Assembly (NCBI RefSeq): GCF_011758655.1
Contig: NZ_JAAMPA010000001.1
Location: forward strand, 2,790,001 to 2,854,000
Direction: 5' to 3'
Origin: Modestobacter marinus
Lineage (GTDB): Bacteria > Actinomycetota > Actinomycetes > Mycobacteriales > Geodermatophilaceae
DNA: 64,000 nt
The notes below the pieces were generated by a model that saw nothing but the letters and a program-made list of their open reading frames with translations, made no database searches and had not been told where the DNA came from. Positions 48,938 to 58,784 of the stretch are shown here, in pieces. The translations under genes and the position numbers were made by a program. Within the stretch, counting starts at the first letter, position 1; each line of letters opens with the position of its first letter.

Positions 48938-49888
48938 TCAGCCGGGCGGGCCGGCGGGAGCCCCGCCTCGGCCACCGCCGGCCGGTGCAGCTCCGGCGCT
49001 GGGCGTCGTCGTGGTGTCCACCCCGACCGGGAGGAAGACGGTGTAGCCGCTGGACACGTCCCCGCTCACGGTGGCCAGCTGGCTGGCGCCGCCGTCGTCG
49101 CCGAACACGTTGTCGTTGGTGAGGGTCACGTCGGCGAGGTTGCGCACCGAGCTCTCGTAGCCGCTGGTGGCGTAGACCGCGTCGCAGACGTCCTTCGGCA
49201 GCGCGACCTGGGAGGTGGCGATCGTGGTCGTCGCGTCGGTGATGCTGTCCTGGTCGGGGTAGACCTCGAAGTGGACATGCGGCCACCGCCCGGAGTAGCA
49301 GGCCGGGACGATGCTGGTGAAGGTGACCGTGCCGGCGGCGTCGGTGACCTGCACGCCGCGCAGGTAGTTCTGGTCGGTGACGCCGTCGGAGTACATCGAG
49401 TAGTTGCCGTCCCGGTCGCAGTGCCACACGTAGACGGCGACCCCCGCGAAGGGCACCCCGCCGTTGGCCAGGTCGCGGACGGTCAGTCGCAGGGTCATCG
49501 GTACGCCCTCTGCGGTGCCTCTGGCCTCGCCGAAGCTGGACCGGATGTCGCTGCGGACGATGCCGCTCTGCTCCAGCACGTCGGGCCCGTTGGACCCGTC
49601 GCCGGGGTAGGGGCCGGCCGTCTCGTCGGGGATCTCGGTCAGGGCGCCGGCCGCCGTCCCGCTCGCCGAGGACGACGTCGCCGCTGCGCTGGAGGTGCTG
49701 CTCGTCCCGCCGCAGGCGGCGAGTCCGGCGCCGGCCGCGCCGAGGCCCAGGAACGCGAGCATCCGCCGGCGGGTGACCAGGGTGCCCAGGTCGAAGCCCA
49801 GGCCCTGGTCGACGACCTCGTCCTCGGGGCGGGGCAGCGGGCGGCCCTCGTAGCTGGGGCTCTGGCTGGGCTGGGGGTGCGCGGGCAC
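48938..49888 (-). CDS. Exported intradiol ring-cleavage dioxygenase-like protein (Tat/lipoprotein signal)
   Basis: A 316-residue protein. A long N-terminal region precedes TRRRMLAFLGLGAAGAGLAA and a lipobox-like Cys, so export by Tat and lipid attachment are likely. The core has ETAGPYPGDG, YVWHCDRDGNYSMYS and RWPHVHFEVYPDQDS, giving the two-Tyr, two-His non-heme iron set of intradiol dioxygenases. A Gly/Ala/Pro-rich tail ends the protein. GTG 49888 has AGGAG 6 bases upstream. Extracellular members of this group may act on lignin- or humus-derived catechols; the substrate is inferred. Confidence 0.85.
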   Translation of the reverse strand: MPAHPQPSQSPSYEGRPLPRPEDEVVDQGLGFDLGTLVTRRRMLAFLGLGAAGAGLAACGGTSSTSSAAATSSSASGTAAGALTEIPDETAGPYPGDGSNGPDVLEQSGIVRSDIRSSFGEARGTAEGVPMTLRLTVRDLANGGVPFAGVAVYVWHCDRDGNYSMYSDGVTDQNYLRGVQVTDAAGTVTFTSIVPACYSGRWPHVHFEVYPDQDSITDATTTIATSQVALPKDVCDAVYATSGYESSVRNLADVTLTNDNVFGDDGGASQLATVSGDVSSGYTVFLPVGVDTTTTPSAGAAPAGGGRGGAPAGPPG

Positions 49889-50011
49889 GCTGGCTCCTGA
49901 CGTTCGGCTTCCGGTACCGGGCACCCTCGGTCGTTCTCCGGTGCGCGGGACGTGGGCCGACTGTGGCGCCGCTGTGCGTCCGGCGGCGCGCCGTTCTCGG
50001 GAGCCCCGGCG

Positions 50012-51259
50012 TCAGGCGGGGACCAGCTCCGGCTCGCGGTCGGCGGCGCGGGGCGCAGCGGCGGTGTGGGCGAGCCCGGCGGCGACGATGAAGGCGGCGC
50101 ACACGGCGGGGAGCGCGAGGGCGGTGTCCGCGCCCAGCCGGTCGACGACGACGCCGGTGACCGCGGAGGAGACCGCCTGACCGACGACCACCGCGGACCC
50201 GAGCATGGTCATGGTGGTCGCCGAGCGGCCGGTCGGGCTCAACGTGGCGGCCAGGCTGTACTGGGTGACCAGCGTGGGGCCGATGCCACAGCCGAGGACG
50301 GCGAGCGCGACGATCAGCGCCGGCTCCGACCGGGCGGAGGCGTAGGCGATCGCGGCGGCGAGCATCAGCGACCCGAACACCAGCCAGCGGGCGCGCAGGC
50401 CGAACCGCGCCGGGAACGCCGCCGTCCCCAGGGCGAGGGCCGCCGACCCGATGCCCATGACGCCGTAGAGCAGCCCGGCCCGGTCGCCGTCGCCGTCCGC
50501 GGCGAGGAACCCGGTGAGCGAGGTGAGGGTGGCGCCGAAGAAGAAGCCGATGCCGAGCGTGCCGGCGATCACGGTGAGCAGCGGGAAGCGGGCCAGCTCC
50601 CGGGCGGGTGCCTGCAGCCGGGGGGCGTCCGGGGTGCCGAGGTGCAGCCGGCCGGTGGGGTGCAGGGCGAACCGGGTGACGAAGACGAAGGTCAGCGCCG
50701 AGGCCCCGGCGATGGCGACCCACGGGGCGATGGCGGTGGCGAGCAGGCCGACCAGAAACGGGCCGACGATGAAGACCATCTCGTCGGCCGCGGACTCGTA
50801 GGCCATCGTCGAGTTGAGCACCCGCTCCCGCTGGTCCCGCCGGATCGAACGCTTGATGATCGCCACCAGGCGGGTGCGCGACATCGGGGCGATCTGCGGC
50901 GCCGAGGCGCCGATCAGCACCGACAGCGCGAGCAGGCCGAGGGCCGGGGTGGCGCCGGCGACGACGAACGGGAAGACGCCGAGCAGGGTGGCGTTGACCA
51001 GCCCCACCGGGACGAGCACCCGGCGCTGCCCGAGCCGGTCGGCGGCCGCGCCGAGCAGCGGCCCGACGAGGGCGGTGCCGAGGCCGGCGGCGGCGGAGTT
51101 GAGCCCACCGAGGGTCACCGAGCCGCGCTCGGCGACGACGAGGGTGAGGACGCCGACGGTCATCATCGCGAAGGGGAGCCGCGCGATGAAGGCGAGGGGG
51201 AAGTAGGAGAAGCCGGCGTGCCGGATGAGCTCGGTGCTGGCGGAACGGGTGTGGAACAT
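50012..51259 (-). CDS. Major facilitator superfamily transporter
   Basis: A 415-residue protein with twelve hydrophobic segments. The MFS loop 2-3 motif is GAAADRLGQRRVLVPVGLVN. A second related loop follows in the C-terminal half near VVDRLGADTALAL. It most resembles drug/sugar efflux MFS proteins. The substrate is unknown. It lies 123 bases upstream of the intradiol dioxygenase gene on the same strand, so cotranscription is possible. The start is ATG 51259. Confidence 0.87.
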   Translation of the reverse strand: MFHTRSASTELIRHAGFSYFPLAFIARLPFAMMTVGVLTLVVAERGSVTLGGLNSAAAGLGTALVGPLLGAAADRLGQRRVLVPVGLVNATLLGVFPFVVAGATPALGLLALSVLIGASAPQIAPMSRTRLVAIIKRSIRRDQRERVLNSTMAYESAADEMVFIVGPFLVGLLATAIAPWVAIAGASALTFVFVTRFALHPTGRLHLGTPDAPRLQAPARELARFPLLTVIAGTLGIGFFFGATLTSLTGFLAADGDGDRAGLLYGVMGIGSAALALGTAAFPARFGLRARWLVFGSLMLAAAIAYASARSEPALIVALAVLGCGIGPTLVTQYSLAATLSPTGRSATTMTMLGSAVVVGQAVSSAVTGVVVDRLGADTALALPAVCAAFIVAAGLAHTAAAPRAADREPELVPA

Positions 51260-51494
51260 GACCTCTGCTGGCGGTAGGGCGTGCCGCCTTGCTCAGCAAG
51301 CAGGTAGTTACACACGTGTTTCCGGAACCGCACGACGATAACCGACCGTGGTGCCGGCGGCCGGGTGGTCCGCCCGTTGGAGGGAGCGCGGTGGCGGATG
51401 TCTTACGGTCGCCTCTCACCCCGAGGTGGTGGTCCGAGGACTCGTCGGTGCCGGAACCGTTGAGTTCGCCCCGGTTACGCTCGATGAAGTGCGC

Positions 51495-53252
51495 ATGCGG
51501 ATCAGCGGGATGGCTCCCGAGGTGGCGACCCCTCGCGTGGTCGCCCGCACCGCCGGCCTGCTCACGGCCCTCGGCGGGCTGGCGGCCGTGGCGCTGGTGC
51601 TGGCCACCCCGGACGGGCTCGACCAGTTCGCCCCCGCGGTCATCGCACTCGGGCCGTTCACCATGCTCGCCGGGCTGGCCATCATGCGGTGGGGCAGCCG
51701 GGTGCCGCGGATCTTCTACCAGGTGCTGCTCGCGGTCGGCGTCGTCGGCGTCGGCGTCTTCGCCGGGTCCGCGCCCACCGCCAGCGGCGGGGTGGCCGTG
51801 CTGGCGCTGATGGCGTTCGCCTCGATGGACGCCTTCCTGTTCTTCCCGCTGGCGTGGGCCGTCGGCTTCGTCGGCGAGGTGCTGGCCATCGGCACGCTGG
51901 TGGTCGTGGTGCGCGGCGACGTGGCGGCCGGACCGGCCGCCGTCCTCGGGGTGCTGGTCGTCGGCTCGGCGGGGGCGATCGGCGTGCTGGCCAGCCGGGC
52001 CGCCAGCGCCGGCGAGGACGCGCTGACCGGCCTGGTGAACCGGCGGGGCTTCGACGAGCTGCTGGACGCCGCGGTGCGCACGGCCGTGCGCAGCGGCGAG
52101 CCGCTGTCGGCGGCGCTGTTCGACCTGGACCACTTCAAGGCGGTGAACGACACCCGGGGGCACGCCGCCGGGGACGAGCTGCTGCGCACGGTGGCCGGCA
52201 CCTGGACGCCGCTGCTGCCGGCCGGCGCGGTGCTCGCCCGGCACGGCGGCGACGAGTTCGCCCTGCTGATGCCCGGCCTGGACGGCGAGCCCGCGCTGGC
52301 CGCCGTCGAGCGGCTGCGGGCGGCGCTGCCCCGGGTGGGCACCTCGGTGGGCGTGGCCGCGCTCGAGGCCGGCGACTCGCCCGCCGGCCTGATGCGGCGG
52401 GCGGACGCAGCGCTGTACCGGGTCAAGTCACGCGGCCGCGGGCGGGGCGAGCTGGACGCCGGCGGGCAGAGCCCGCTGGCCCGCGACCTCGGGGCGGCGC
52501 TCGTCGACCCGGGTGCCGGCGGGCTCGCCGTGCACCTGCAGCCGATCGTCACCCTGGCCGACCGGGAGGTCGTCGGCGTCGAGGCGCTGGTGCGCTGGAC
52601 GCATCCCGAGCGCGGTCAGGTGTCGCCGGCGGAGTTCGTGCCGGTGGCCGAGCGCGAGGGGCTCATCGGCGCGCTGGGCTCGTTCGTCGTGGAGACGGCG
52701 TGCTGGTCGGCCCGCGCGCTGTGCGAGGCGACCGGGCGGGACCTGTTCCTGACCCTCAACGTGTCGGGCCTGGAGCTCGACGACCCCGACTTCCCGGACA
52801 CCGTGCTGGCGACCCTGGCACGCACCGGCTGGCCGGCCGGGCGGACCGTCATCGAGGTGACCGAGAGCCTGGTCGAGGCGGAGTCCGCCCGGTCGATCGG
52901 CGCGCTGCACGTGCTGCGCGCGCACGGCCTGCAGGTCGCGATCGACGACTTCGGCACCGGCTACTCCGCACTCGCCCGGCTGGACACGCTGCCCGCCGAC
53001 CACCTGAAGCTGGACAACTCGTTCGTCTCCACGATCACCACCTCCACCCGGCGGGCCCGGCTGCTGGGCAGCGCGGTGGCGCTGGCCCACGCACTGGAGC
53101 TGACGCTCGTCGCGGAGGGCGTGGAGACCGAGGAGCAGGCGCGGGTGCTGACCGAGCTGGGCTGCCCGCTGGCCCAGGGCTGGCTCTTCGGCCGCCCCCA
53201 GCCGGTCGAGGCCCTGATGGCGTCGCTGGCGAAGGCCCCCGCCGCCGCCTGA
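51495..53252 (+). CDS. Membrane-bound GGDEF-EAL cyclic-di-GMP protein
   Basis: A 585-residue protein with five or six N-terminal membrane helices (residues 1-165). The diguanylate cyclase domain has an intact GGDEF at 251-255 (RHGGDEFALL) and no obvious RxxD inhibitory site. The EAL phosphodiesterase domain has EAL at 363-365 (GVEALVRW), TLNVSGLELDDPDF, IDDFGTGYSAL and VAEGVETEEQ. Both active sites look intact, so it could make and degrade c-di-GMP. The start is ATG 51495; GTG 51489 is an alternative. A strong hairpin follows the stop. Confidence 0.9.
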   Translation: MRISGMAPEVATPRVVARTAGLLTALGGLAAVALVLATPDGLDQFAPAVIALGPFTMLAGLAIMRWGSRVPRIFYQVLLAVGVVGVGVFAGSAPTASGGVAVLALMAFASMDAFLFFPLAWAVGFVGEVLAIGTLVVVVRGDVAAGPAAVLGVLVVGSAGAIGVLASRAASAGEDALTGLVNRRGFDELLDAAVRTAVRSGEPLSAALFDLDHFKAVNDTRGHAAGDELLRTVAGTWTPLLPAGAVLARHGGDEFALLMPGLDGEPALAAVERLRAALPRVGTSVGVAALEAGDSPAGLMRRADAALYRVKSRGRGRGELDAGGQSPLARDLGAALVDPGAGGLAVHLQPIVTLADREVVGVEALVRWTHPERGQVSPAEFVPVAEREGLIGALGSFVVETACWSARALCEATGRDLFLTLNVSGLELDDPDFPDTVLATLARTGWPAGRTVIEVTESLVEAESARSIGALHVLRAHGLQVAIDDFGTGYSALARLDTLPADHLKLDNSFVSTITTSTRRARLLGSAVALAHALELTLVAEGVETEEQARVLTELGCPLAQGWLFGRPQPVEALMASLAKAPAAA

Positions 53253-53261
53253 CCTGACCGT

Positions 53262-53310
53262 TGTGCGCTCGGCGTCGGTCCGGGTCGACGGAACCGACGC
53301 CGAGCGCACA
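53262..53310. terminator. Long bidirectional terminator hairpin
   Basis: A perfect 18-bp stem (53262-53279 with 53293-53310) with a 13-base loop lies between the GGDEF-EAL stop and the minus-strand membrane-protein gene. Confidence 0.8.
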
Positions 53311-53323
53311 GCAGTGCCCAGGA

Positions 53324-53710
53324 TCAGGGACGGCGGAGGGCGGCCGCGCCGGCCAACCCCAGCTGGGCGGTGACCAGCCCCAGGCCCAGCCACATCAGCG
53401 CACCCGACCCGGCCTCGGCGTGCATGCCGTGCATCGCGTGCCGGGACGGCGAACCGCCGAGCAGCTGCGCGTGCAGGACGAGCATCGCGGCGTCCACCAG
53501 TGCGGTGAGCCGCCAGACCGATCCGGTCGGGTGCCGCCACAGGTGCCAGGCACACGGCAGGCAGGCCGCCGCCATCAGCACCATCGCCACCGAGCCGAGC
53601 GAGCCGTCGGCCAGCAGCAGGTGCACCGCCGCCGACGCGACCGCCAGGCCGGCGGCCACCCGGCCGAGGGCGAGCGCCCCCGGCCGGGCGGCGACGACGG
53701 CCGTCGTCAT
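53324..53710 (-). CDS. Four-helix membrane protein with His/Met-rich loop, partner of the amine oxidase
   Basis: A 128-residue protein with four predicted membrane helices. A C-x2-C pair (ACLPCAWHLW) lies in helix 2. A loop SRHAMHGMHAEAG between helices 3 and 4 is rich in His and Met. The start overlaps the amine oxidase stop (ATGA), so translation is coupled and the partnership probably functional. Because the oxidase needs copper, a copper-binding or delivery role is plausible, but this is inference. No known family is recognised. Confidence 0.72.
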   Translation of the reverse strand: MTTAVVAARPGALALGRVAAGLAVASAAVHLLLADGSLGSVAMVLMAAACLPCAWHLWRHPTGSVWRLTALVDAAMLVLHAQLLGGSPSRHAMHGMHAEAGSGALMWLGLGLVTAQLGLAGAAALRRP

Positions 53711-55620
53711 GAGCAGTGCCCCGCGCCGGTCGCGCAGTGCGACGAGGTCGACGCCGGCACCCCCAGCGCGGGGTTCCGGTCGAAGAAGCCCACCGGCTTG
53801 AGGGTGAAGCCGGCATAGTCGGTGGGCATGACCGGCCAGTCCTCCGGGCGCGGGAAGTGGGTGAGCCCGAAGGTGTGCCAGAGGACGACGTCGGTGTCCT
53901 CCACCGGGGCGTCGTCGGCGACGAACGACGGCAGGCCGCCGTCCCCGGGGTGCTGGTTGACGAAGTCGCCGGCCGCGTACCGCTCGGCCGGGTCGTAGGC
54001 GGTCACCCACAGGCTCTTGGTGGAGAAGGCGGCGCGGGAGGCAACCGAGGAGGAGTCGTCGGCCAGCAGCGTGGGCCCGTTCTCCGGGTGCAGCGCGTAC
54101 CCGACCGGCTGGCCCAGGCGGTTGTGCACCGACGGGTTCACGACGTGCCAGGTCCGGCCGACGGTGGCGTCCGTCGTCCGGGCGGCGGCCTTCTCGGTGG
54201 TCAGCGGGGTGAGCTTCCGGGTGAACGCGTTGCCGTAGGGGTTGGTCTCGCTGATCGGCAGCCGGACGGCGTCCACCTCGTGCACCGTGTTGGCCACCCC
54301 GTCGACGGCCATGTCCAGCCGCGCGGAGAACAGGTGCTGGTGGAACGGCGCCCCCAGGCCGGGGGCGATCTCGGTGGCGAACGGGTGCTCCTCGCCGCGG
54401 TAGGCGGAGGTGAACACGATTCCGGTGGCCTTGGACTCCAGCGCGATCGTGCCGTCGGTGTGGAGGTACCAGTAGAAGCCGTAGTCGTAGTTGCCGATCG
54501 TGGTGAAGAAGCTGATCACCAGCCGCCGCGAGCGCCGGGTCTCGAGCATCCCGTTGAAGATGTCGGTGTGCTTCCACCCGACGCCGTAGTCCTCCTCGTG
54601 CAGGCAGATGGCGTTCTTGATCACCCGCGGGTTGCCGGTCTCGTCGGCGAGCGTGGCGTCGAAGTAGAGGATCTCGCCGAGGCAGTCGCAGCCGAGCTCG
54701 AGTGAGTTGGTGTACCGGGCGAAGAGGTACTCGCCGGTGTCGAAGTAGTTCTGCCAGAACCGCACCGGGGAGGGGTCGGCGTAGGGCACGACCATCTCGC
54801 TGATCGAGGCGCGGTGCACGACCGACCGGCCGTCGATGGAGAGCTGGTTGAGGGTCAGCCCCTCGCGGGCGTCGAACCCGACGCGCACCTCCCAGCCGGC
54901 CCACCGGATCACGTCGTCGTCGACGGTGAAGCTGCGGCCCTCGGGCTGGGTGATCTCGATCGGCTTCAGGTCGCGGACGACGTCGGGGGTGAGCTCGGCG
55001 CGCTCGGCCGGCACGGGGAGGTCGAAGTGGTCCTGGACGTCGATGGCCACGCCGCGGGTGACGTCGACGAACGCGACGACACCGTCCACCGGGTGCGCCC
55101 AGGGCAGGTCGGTGGGGTCGGCCTGGTGGAAGCCGAGCACCCGGACGATGCGGTGGCCGTACTCGTCGGGGAAGTAGGAGCCCGCCGAGAGCGGCACGCT
55201 GCGCACGTTCGCGACGTCCAGGCCGCGCTTGGCCATCGCGGTGACCCAGCGCTCGTCGGCGGCGAGGATCGGCTCGATCGCCTTGAACTCGTCGTCCAGG
55301 ATCGGTACCTGCCCGTCGACGAGGGCGTCGATGGGCGTGTTGCTCTCCACCAGCCCGGCGGTGATCGAGACGGTGAGGTCGGCGCCGTTGCCGGTGGCGC
55401 GGTCGAGCAGCAGCACCCGGGCCCGGCGCTCGATCGGGTCGCCGGGCTGCCAGGCGAGGACGACGTCCTTGTGCGGCTCGTCGAGGCCCACGTAGACGAA
55501 CTTCGTCCGCTCACCGACCAGGCCGGCGTCGGCCACGATGCCGCGGATCGCGGTGAACTCCGCCGCGGACAGCCGGGAGAGCGGGTGGGTGGCGGTGCTG
55601 ACGGGGGCGGTCATCGTCAT
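53707..55620 (-). CDS. Copper-containing primary amine oxidase (topaquinone enzyme)
   Basis: A 637-residue amine oxidase, oxidatively deaminating primary amines to aldehydes with H2O2 and ammonia. The TPQ precursor is Tyr378 in GNYDYGF, and the catalytic base is Asp294 in YFDTGEY. Copper ligands are His427 and His429 (HQHLFS) and His588 (LTHFPRP). Every spacing equals that of Arthrobacter globiformis phenylethylamine oxidase (Asp298, Tyr382, His431, His433, His592) with a constant offset of four. There is no signal peptide. AAGGAG lies about 9 bases before the ATG. It sits 39 bases downstream of a permease gene and overlaps a membrane protein gene. Confidence 0.93.
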   Translation of the reverse strand: MTMTAPVSTATHPLSRLSAAEFTAIRGIVADAGLVGERTKFVYVGLDEPHKDVVLAWQPGDPIERRARVLLLDRATGNGADLTVSITAGLVESNTPIDALVDGQVPILDDEFKAIEPILAADERWVTAMAKRGLDVANVRSVPLSAGSYFPDEYGHRIVRVLGFHQADPTDLPWAHPVDGVVAFVDVTRGVAIDVQDHFDLPVPAERAELTPDVVRDLKPIEITQPEGRSFTVDDDVIRWAGWEVRVGFDAREGLTLNQLSIDGRSVVHRASISEMVVPYADPSPVRFWQNYFDTGEYLFARYTNSLELGCDCLGEILYFDATLADETGNPRVIKNAICLHEEDYGVGWKHTDIFNGMLETRRSRRLVISFFTTIGNYDYGFYWYLHTDGTIALESKATGIVFTSAYRGEEHPFATEIAPGLGAPFHQHLFSARLDMAVDGVANTVHEVDAVRLPISETNPYGNAFTRKLTPLTTEKAAARTTDATVGRTWHVVNPSVHNRLGQPVGYALHPENGPTLLADDSSSVASRAAFSTKSLWVTAYDPAERYAAGDFVNQHPGDGGLPSFVADDAPVEDTDVVLWHTFGLTHFPRPEDWPVMPTDYAGFTLKPVGFFDRNPALGVPASTSSHCATGAGHCS

Positions 55621-55659
55621 GGGTGGTGCTCCTTCGTGGAGGCCGGGTGTGGGGGAGGG

Positions 55660-57132
55660 TCAGGAGGAGAGGTCGGTGTCGGTGAGCGCGGCGGCGTGCG
55701 GGCGGGCCCGGGCGATGACCGCGCCGGCGGCGAGGGTGGCCAGCAGCAGCACGCCGGCACCGACGCCCAACGTCGTCGACTCGCCCATCAGCAGCGGCAG
55801 GTTCTGCACCAGGACGACGAGGACGGCGGCCAGCCCGAGGAACCCCAGGCCCGGCGCGATCAGCGTCTGCCAGGGGCGGGTGTCGACCCGGGTGCGGCGG
55901 AAGAAGACGAGCACCGCCGCGCAGGTGAGCAGCATCAGGGCCACGATGCCCACGGTGGCGATCCCGGACAGCCAGGTGAAGACCTCCAGCACCGGGTCGA
56001 GCCCGGCCAGCGCGCACACCACCATGAGTGCCGCGCTGATCACCGTCTGGGTCAGCGAGGCGGTGGCGGGGGAGGCGTGCGTGGCGTGCGCGCTGCCCAG
56101 CCGGTCGGGCAGCACTCCGGTGTTGCCGAGGTTGAAGTAGTAGCGGCTCAGCACGTTGTGGAAGCTCAGCGCGCAGGCGAACAGGCTGGTGACGAGCAGG
56201 ACGTTGAGGACGTCGGCCGCCAGGGTGCCGAGGTAGACCTCCGTCGTCTCCACGACCATCGAGCCCGGGTCGGCGGCGGCCCGCTCGACCACCGCGCCGT
56301 CGCCCCAGGCGGTGACGATCGCCCAGCTGGAGACGGCGTAGAAGACGCCGATGATCGCCAGCGCCAGGTAGGTGGCGCGGGGGATGGTGCGCTCGGGCTC
56401 GCGGGCCTCGTCGCGGAAGACGGCGGTCGCCTCGAAGCCGATGAACCCGGCGATGGCGAACATCAGGCCGAGCGCGGGCGAGCCGCTGGTCACCGTGGAC
56501 AGGCTGAAGACGCCGGTGGAGTACCCCTCCGGGCCGCCCTGCCCGACGACCGCGACGTCCAGGACGACGACGATCGCGACCTCGGCGACGAGCAGTAGCC
56601 CGAGCACCTTGCTGGACAGGTCGATGTGGCGGTAGCCGAGGACCCCGATCCCGGCGACGACGGCGAGCGTCCACACCCACCACGGGGGGGACGTGAGGCC
56701 GTAGCGGCCGAGCAGGTCGGCGATCGCCTGCCCGACGTAGCCGAGCACCGCGCCCTGGATGGTGACGTAGGTGAGCAGCGCGAGCATCGCCCCGCCCAGG
56801 CCGAGCGGGCGGCCCAGGCCGCGGGAGATGTAGGAGTAGAAGGCGCCGGCCTGCGGCACGTGCGGGGTCATCGCGACGAACCCGACGGCGAAGAACAGCA
56901 GGATCACCGCGCTGACGACGAAGCTCGCCGGGTAGCCGGCGCCGTTGCCGACGAGGACGCCGATCGGCACGGCCCCGGCGATGACGGTGAGCGGCGCGGC
57001 GGCGGCGACGACCATGAAGATGATCGCGCCGACGCCGAGCGAGCCGGTGAGGCTGCGGGTCGTGACGGCGCTGGGCTTGCTGCCGGTCGACGACGTCGGC
57101 GCACCGGTGGCGGGCGGGTCGGAGATGGCCAA
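55660..57132 (-). CDS. APC-superfamily amino acid/amine permease
   Basis: A 490-residue transporter with about twelve membrane helices. The first contains LGVGAIIFMVVAAAAPLTVI, and the consensus helix 6 region is AIAGFIGFEATAVFRDEARE, followed by PERTIPRATY. It starts at TTG 57132 with GGGAG upstream. It precedes the amine oxidase gene by 39 bases, so it probably imports the amine or amino acid that the oxidase uses. A divergent permease-IclR operon lies across a 227-base intergenic region. Confidence 0.87.
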   Translation of the reverse strand: MAISDPPATGAPTSSTGSKPSAVTTRSLTGSLGVGAIIFMVVAAAAPLTVIAGAVPIGVLVGNGAGYPASFVVSAVILLFFAVGFVAMTPHVPQAGAFYSYISRGLGRPLGLGGAMLALLTYVTIQGAVLGYVGQAIADLLGRYGLTSPPWWVWTLAVVAGIGVLGYRHIDLSSKVLGLLLVAEVAIVVVLDVAVVGQGGPEGYSTGVFSLSTVTSGSPALGLMFAIAGFIGFEATAVFRDEAREPERTIPRATYLALAIIGVFYAVSSWAIVTAWGDGAVVERAAADPGSMVVETTEVYLGTLAADVLNVLLVTSLFACALSFHNVLSRYYFNLGNTGVLPDRLGSAHATHASPATASLTQTVISAALMVVCALAGLDPVLEVFTWLSGIATVGIVALMLLTCAAVLVFFRRTRVDTRPWQTLIAPGLGFLGLAAVLVVLVQNLPLLMGESTTLGVGAGVLLLATLAAGAVIARARPHAAALTDTDLSS

Positions 57133-57359
57133 GGCTGGGCTCCCGGGTCCGGCGGCGCCCCGGTGGCGTCGCGTTGCCCGCAGACCCTGGCCGCGGCCGG
57201 TTGCCGTGGCGTTCCTCGTTGCTGACGTTCTCCGACGGCGCGAGTGAGAAAGCTCGCCGGTGGCCTTCTCGTTCGGCGACCCCAGCGTGGATCCCGCCGG
57301 TAACACAGGCGCAACGGGCGGCTGCCTACGCTCCGGCGTCCTGACCTGGAGGCGCCCGC

Positions 57360-58784
57360 GTGACCCGACTCGCCCACGTCTCACCCGTCGCCGGGCTGCA
57401 CCGGCGGCGGCTGTCGTTCCCCGAGGTGCTGGCCCAGTCGGTCTCGGCGCTCGCGCCCTCGGCGGCGATGGTGACGGTGCCGGCGATCGTGCTGGTGGAC
57501 GCAGGCCGGGCCACCCTGCCGGTGCTGGCCGCCGCCACGGTGCTGGTGCTGCTGGTCGGCTGGTGCGTGTCGCTGTTCGCGCAGCGACTGGCCGCGGTCG
57601 GCGGGCTGTACACCTACACCGCGCAGGGCCTGGGGCCGCTGCCGGCGGTGGTGGGCGGGTGGTCGCTGGCGATCGGTTACGCGGCGGTGGCGATGTCGGC
57701 GCTGGTGGGGTGCGGGCTGTACCTGGCCGCCCTGCTGGGGCTGCCCTCGTCGGCGGTCGCCCTGCTCGTGCTGCTGGTGGGCGGGCTGGCCGGGTGGTGC
57801 ACGGTGCGCGGGATCCAGCTGTCGGCGCGGCTGGCGCTGGCCCTGGAGGTGGTGTCGATCGCGGTCGCCCTGGTGGTGCTGGCCGTGCTGCTGCTGCGAC
57901 TGGACGGCGACCCCGGGACGGCGGCGCCACTGGTGGACGGTGAGGTCCGCTGGGGCGGGATCGCGATCGGCGTCGTCCTCGGGGTGACGGCGTTCATGGG
58001 GTTCGAGAGCGCCGGGGTGCTGGGGGTGGAGGCGCAGCGGCCGCTGCTGGCGGTGCCGCGGGCGGTGCTGTGGACGCCGGCGGTGGCCGGGGCGCTGTTA
58101 CTGATCGGGGCGGTGGCGCAGGTGGTGCTGCTGCGCCGGGCGCCGCTGGAGGTGCTGACCGGGCCGGTGCCGGTGTCGTCGCTGGCGGCGGACATCGGCG
58201 GGCTGGTGCGGCTGCTGGACGCCGGGATCGCGGCGTCGTTCTTCGCCTGCGTGACCGGGTCGGTGAACGCGCTGGCCCGGGTGCTGTTCTCGATGGGCCG
58301 GGAGGGGGTGCTGCCGGCTTCTCTCGGCCGGACCCACTCCCGACTGGGGACGCCGTTCGTGGCGCTGCTGCTGAGCCTGCCGCTCGTGGTCGCGGTGCCG
58401 TTCGTCGCGCTGATGGCCGGGGCGGGCGGGCGGTCGGTGCTCACCGGCACGATCACCGTGTCGGCGTTCGGCTACGTGCTGGCGTATGTGCTGGTGTGCG
58501 TGGCGGCACCGGCGTTCCTGCGCCGGATCGGTGAACTGACCGTCTGGCCGGTGGCCGTCGGGCTGGGCGCGGCGGGGTTGTGGCTGCTCGTGCTGCTGGT
58601 GGCGCTGGGTGGGGAGTCGTGGCAGGGCGGCCGGACGATGTCGGTGGTCTACCTGGGGTCGCTGCTGCCCGGGGTGGGGTGGGCGCTGTGGCTGCGGTTC
58701 CGGCGGCCGCGGCGGCTGAGCCGGGTGGGGGTGTACGACGAGCCGACGGTGGCCAGCGTGCTGCCCGGGTCGCTGGCGGCCTGA
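57360..58784 (+). CDS. APC-superfamily permease (second, divergent)
   Basis: A 474-residue transporter with about twelve membrane helices (FPEVLAQSVSALAPSAAMVT, GIAIGVVLGVTAFMGFESAG, GVEAQRPLLAVPRAVLWTPA). GTG 57360 has GGAGG 8 bases upstream. Its stop overlaps the IclR start (TGATG). It is divergent from the oxidase-linked permease, and the two are not close copies. It may carry a related amine, amino acid or the aldehyde-acid product. The IclR protein probably regulates both operons. Confidence 0.87.
   Translation: MTRLAHVSPVAGLHRRRLSFPEVLAQSVSALAPSAAMVTVPAIVLVDAGRATLPVLAAATVLVLLVGWCVSLFAQRLAAVGGLYTYTAQGLGPLPAVVGGWSLAIGYAAVAMSALVGCGLYLAALLGLPSSAVALLVLLVGGLAGWCTVRGIQLSARLALALEVVSIAVALVVLAVLLLRLDGDPGTAAPLVDGEVRWGGIAIGVVLGVTAFMGFESAGVLGVEAQRPLLAVPRAVLWTPAVAGALLLIGAVAQVVLLRRAPLEVLTGPVPVSSLAADIGGLVRLLDAGIAASFFACVTGSVNALARVLFSMGREGVLPASLGRTHSRLGTPFVALLLSLPLVVAVPFVALMAGAGGRSVLTGTITVSAFGYVLAYVLVCVAAPAFLRRIGELTVWPVAVGLGAAGLWLLVLLVALGGESWQGGRTMSVVYLGSLLPGVGWALWLRFRRPRRLSRVGVYDEPTVASVLPGSLAA

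Noticed and set aside
57133-57359. An IclR operator in the region between the two permease genes
   Set aside because: I looked for inverted repeats and found none that is convincing, so no site is reported although regulation there is likely.
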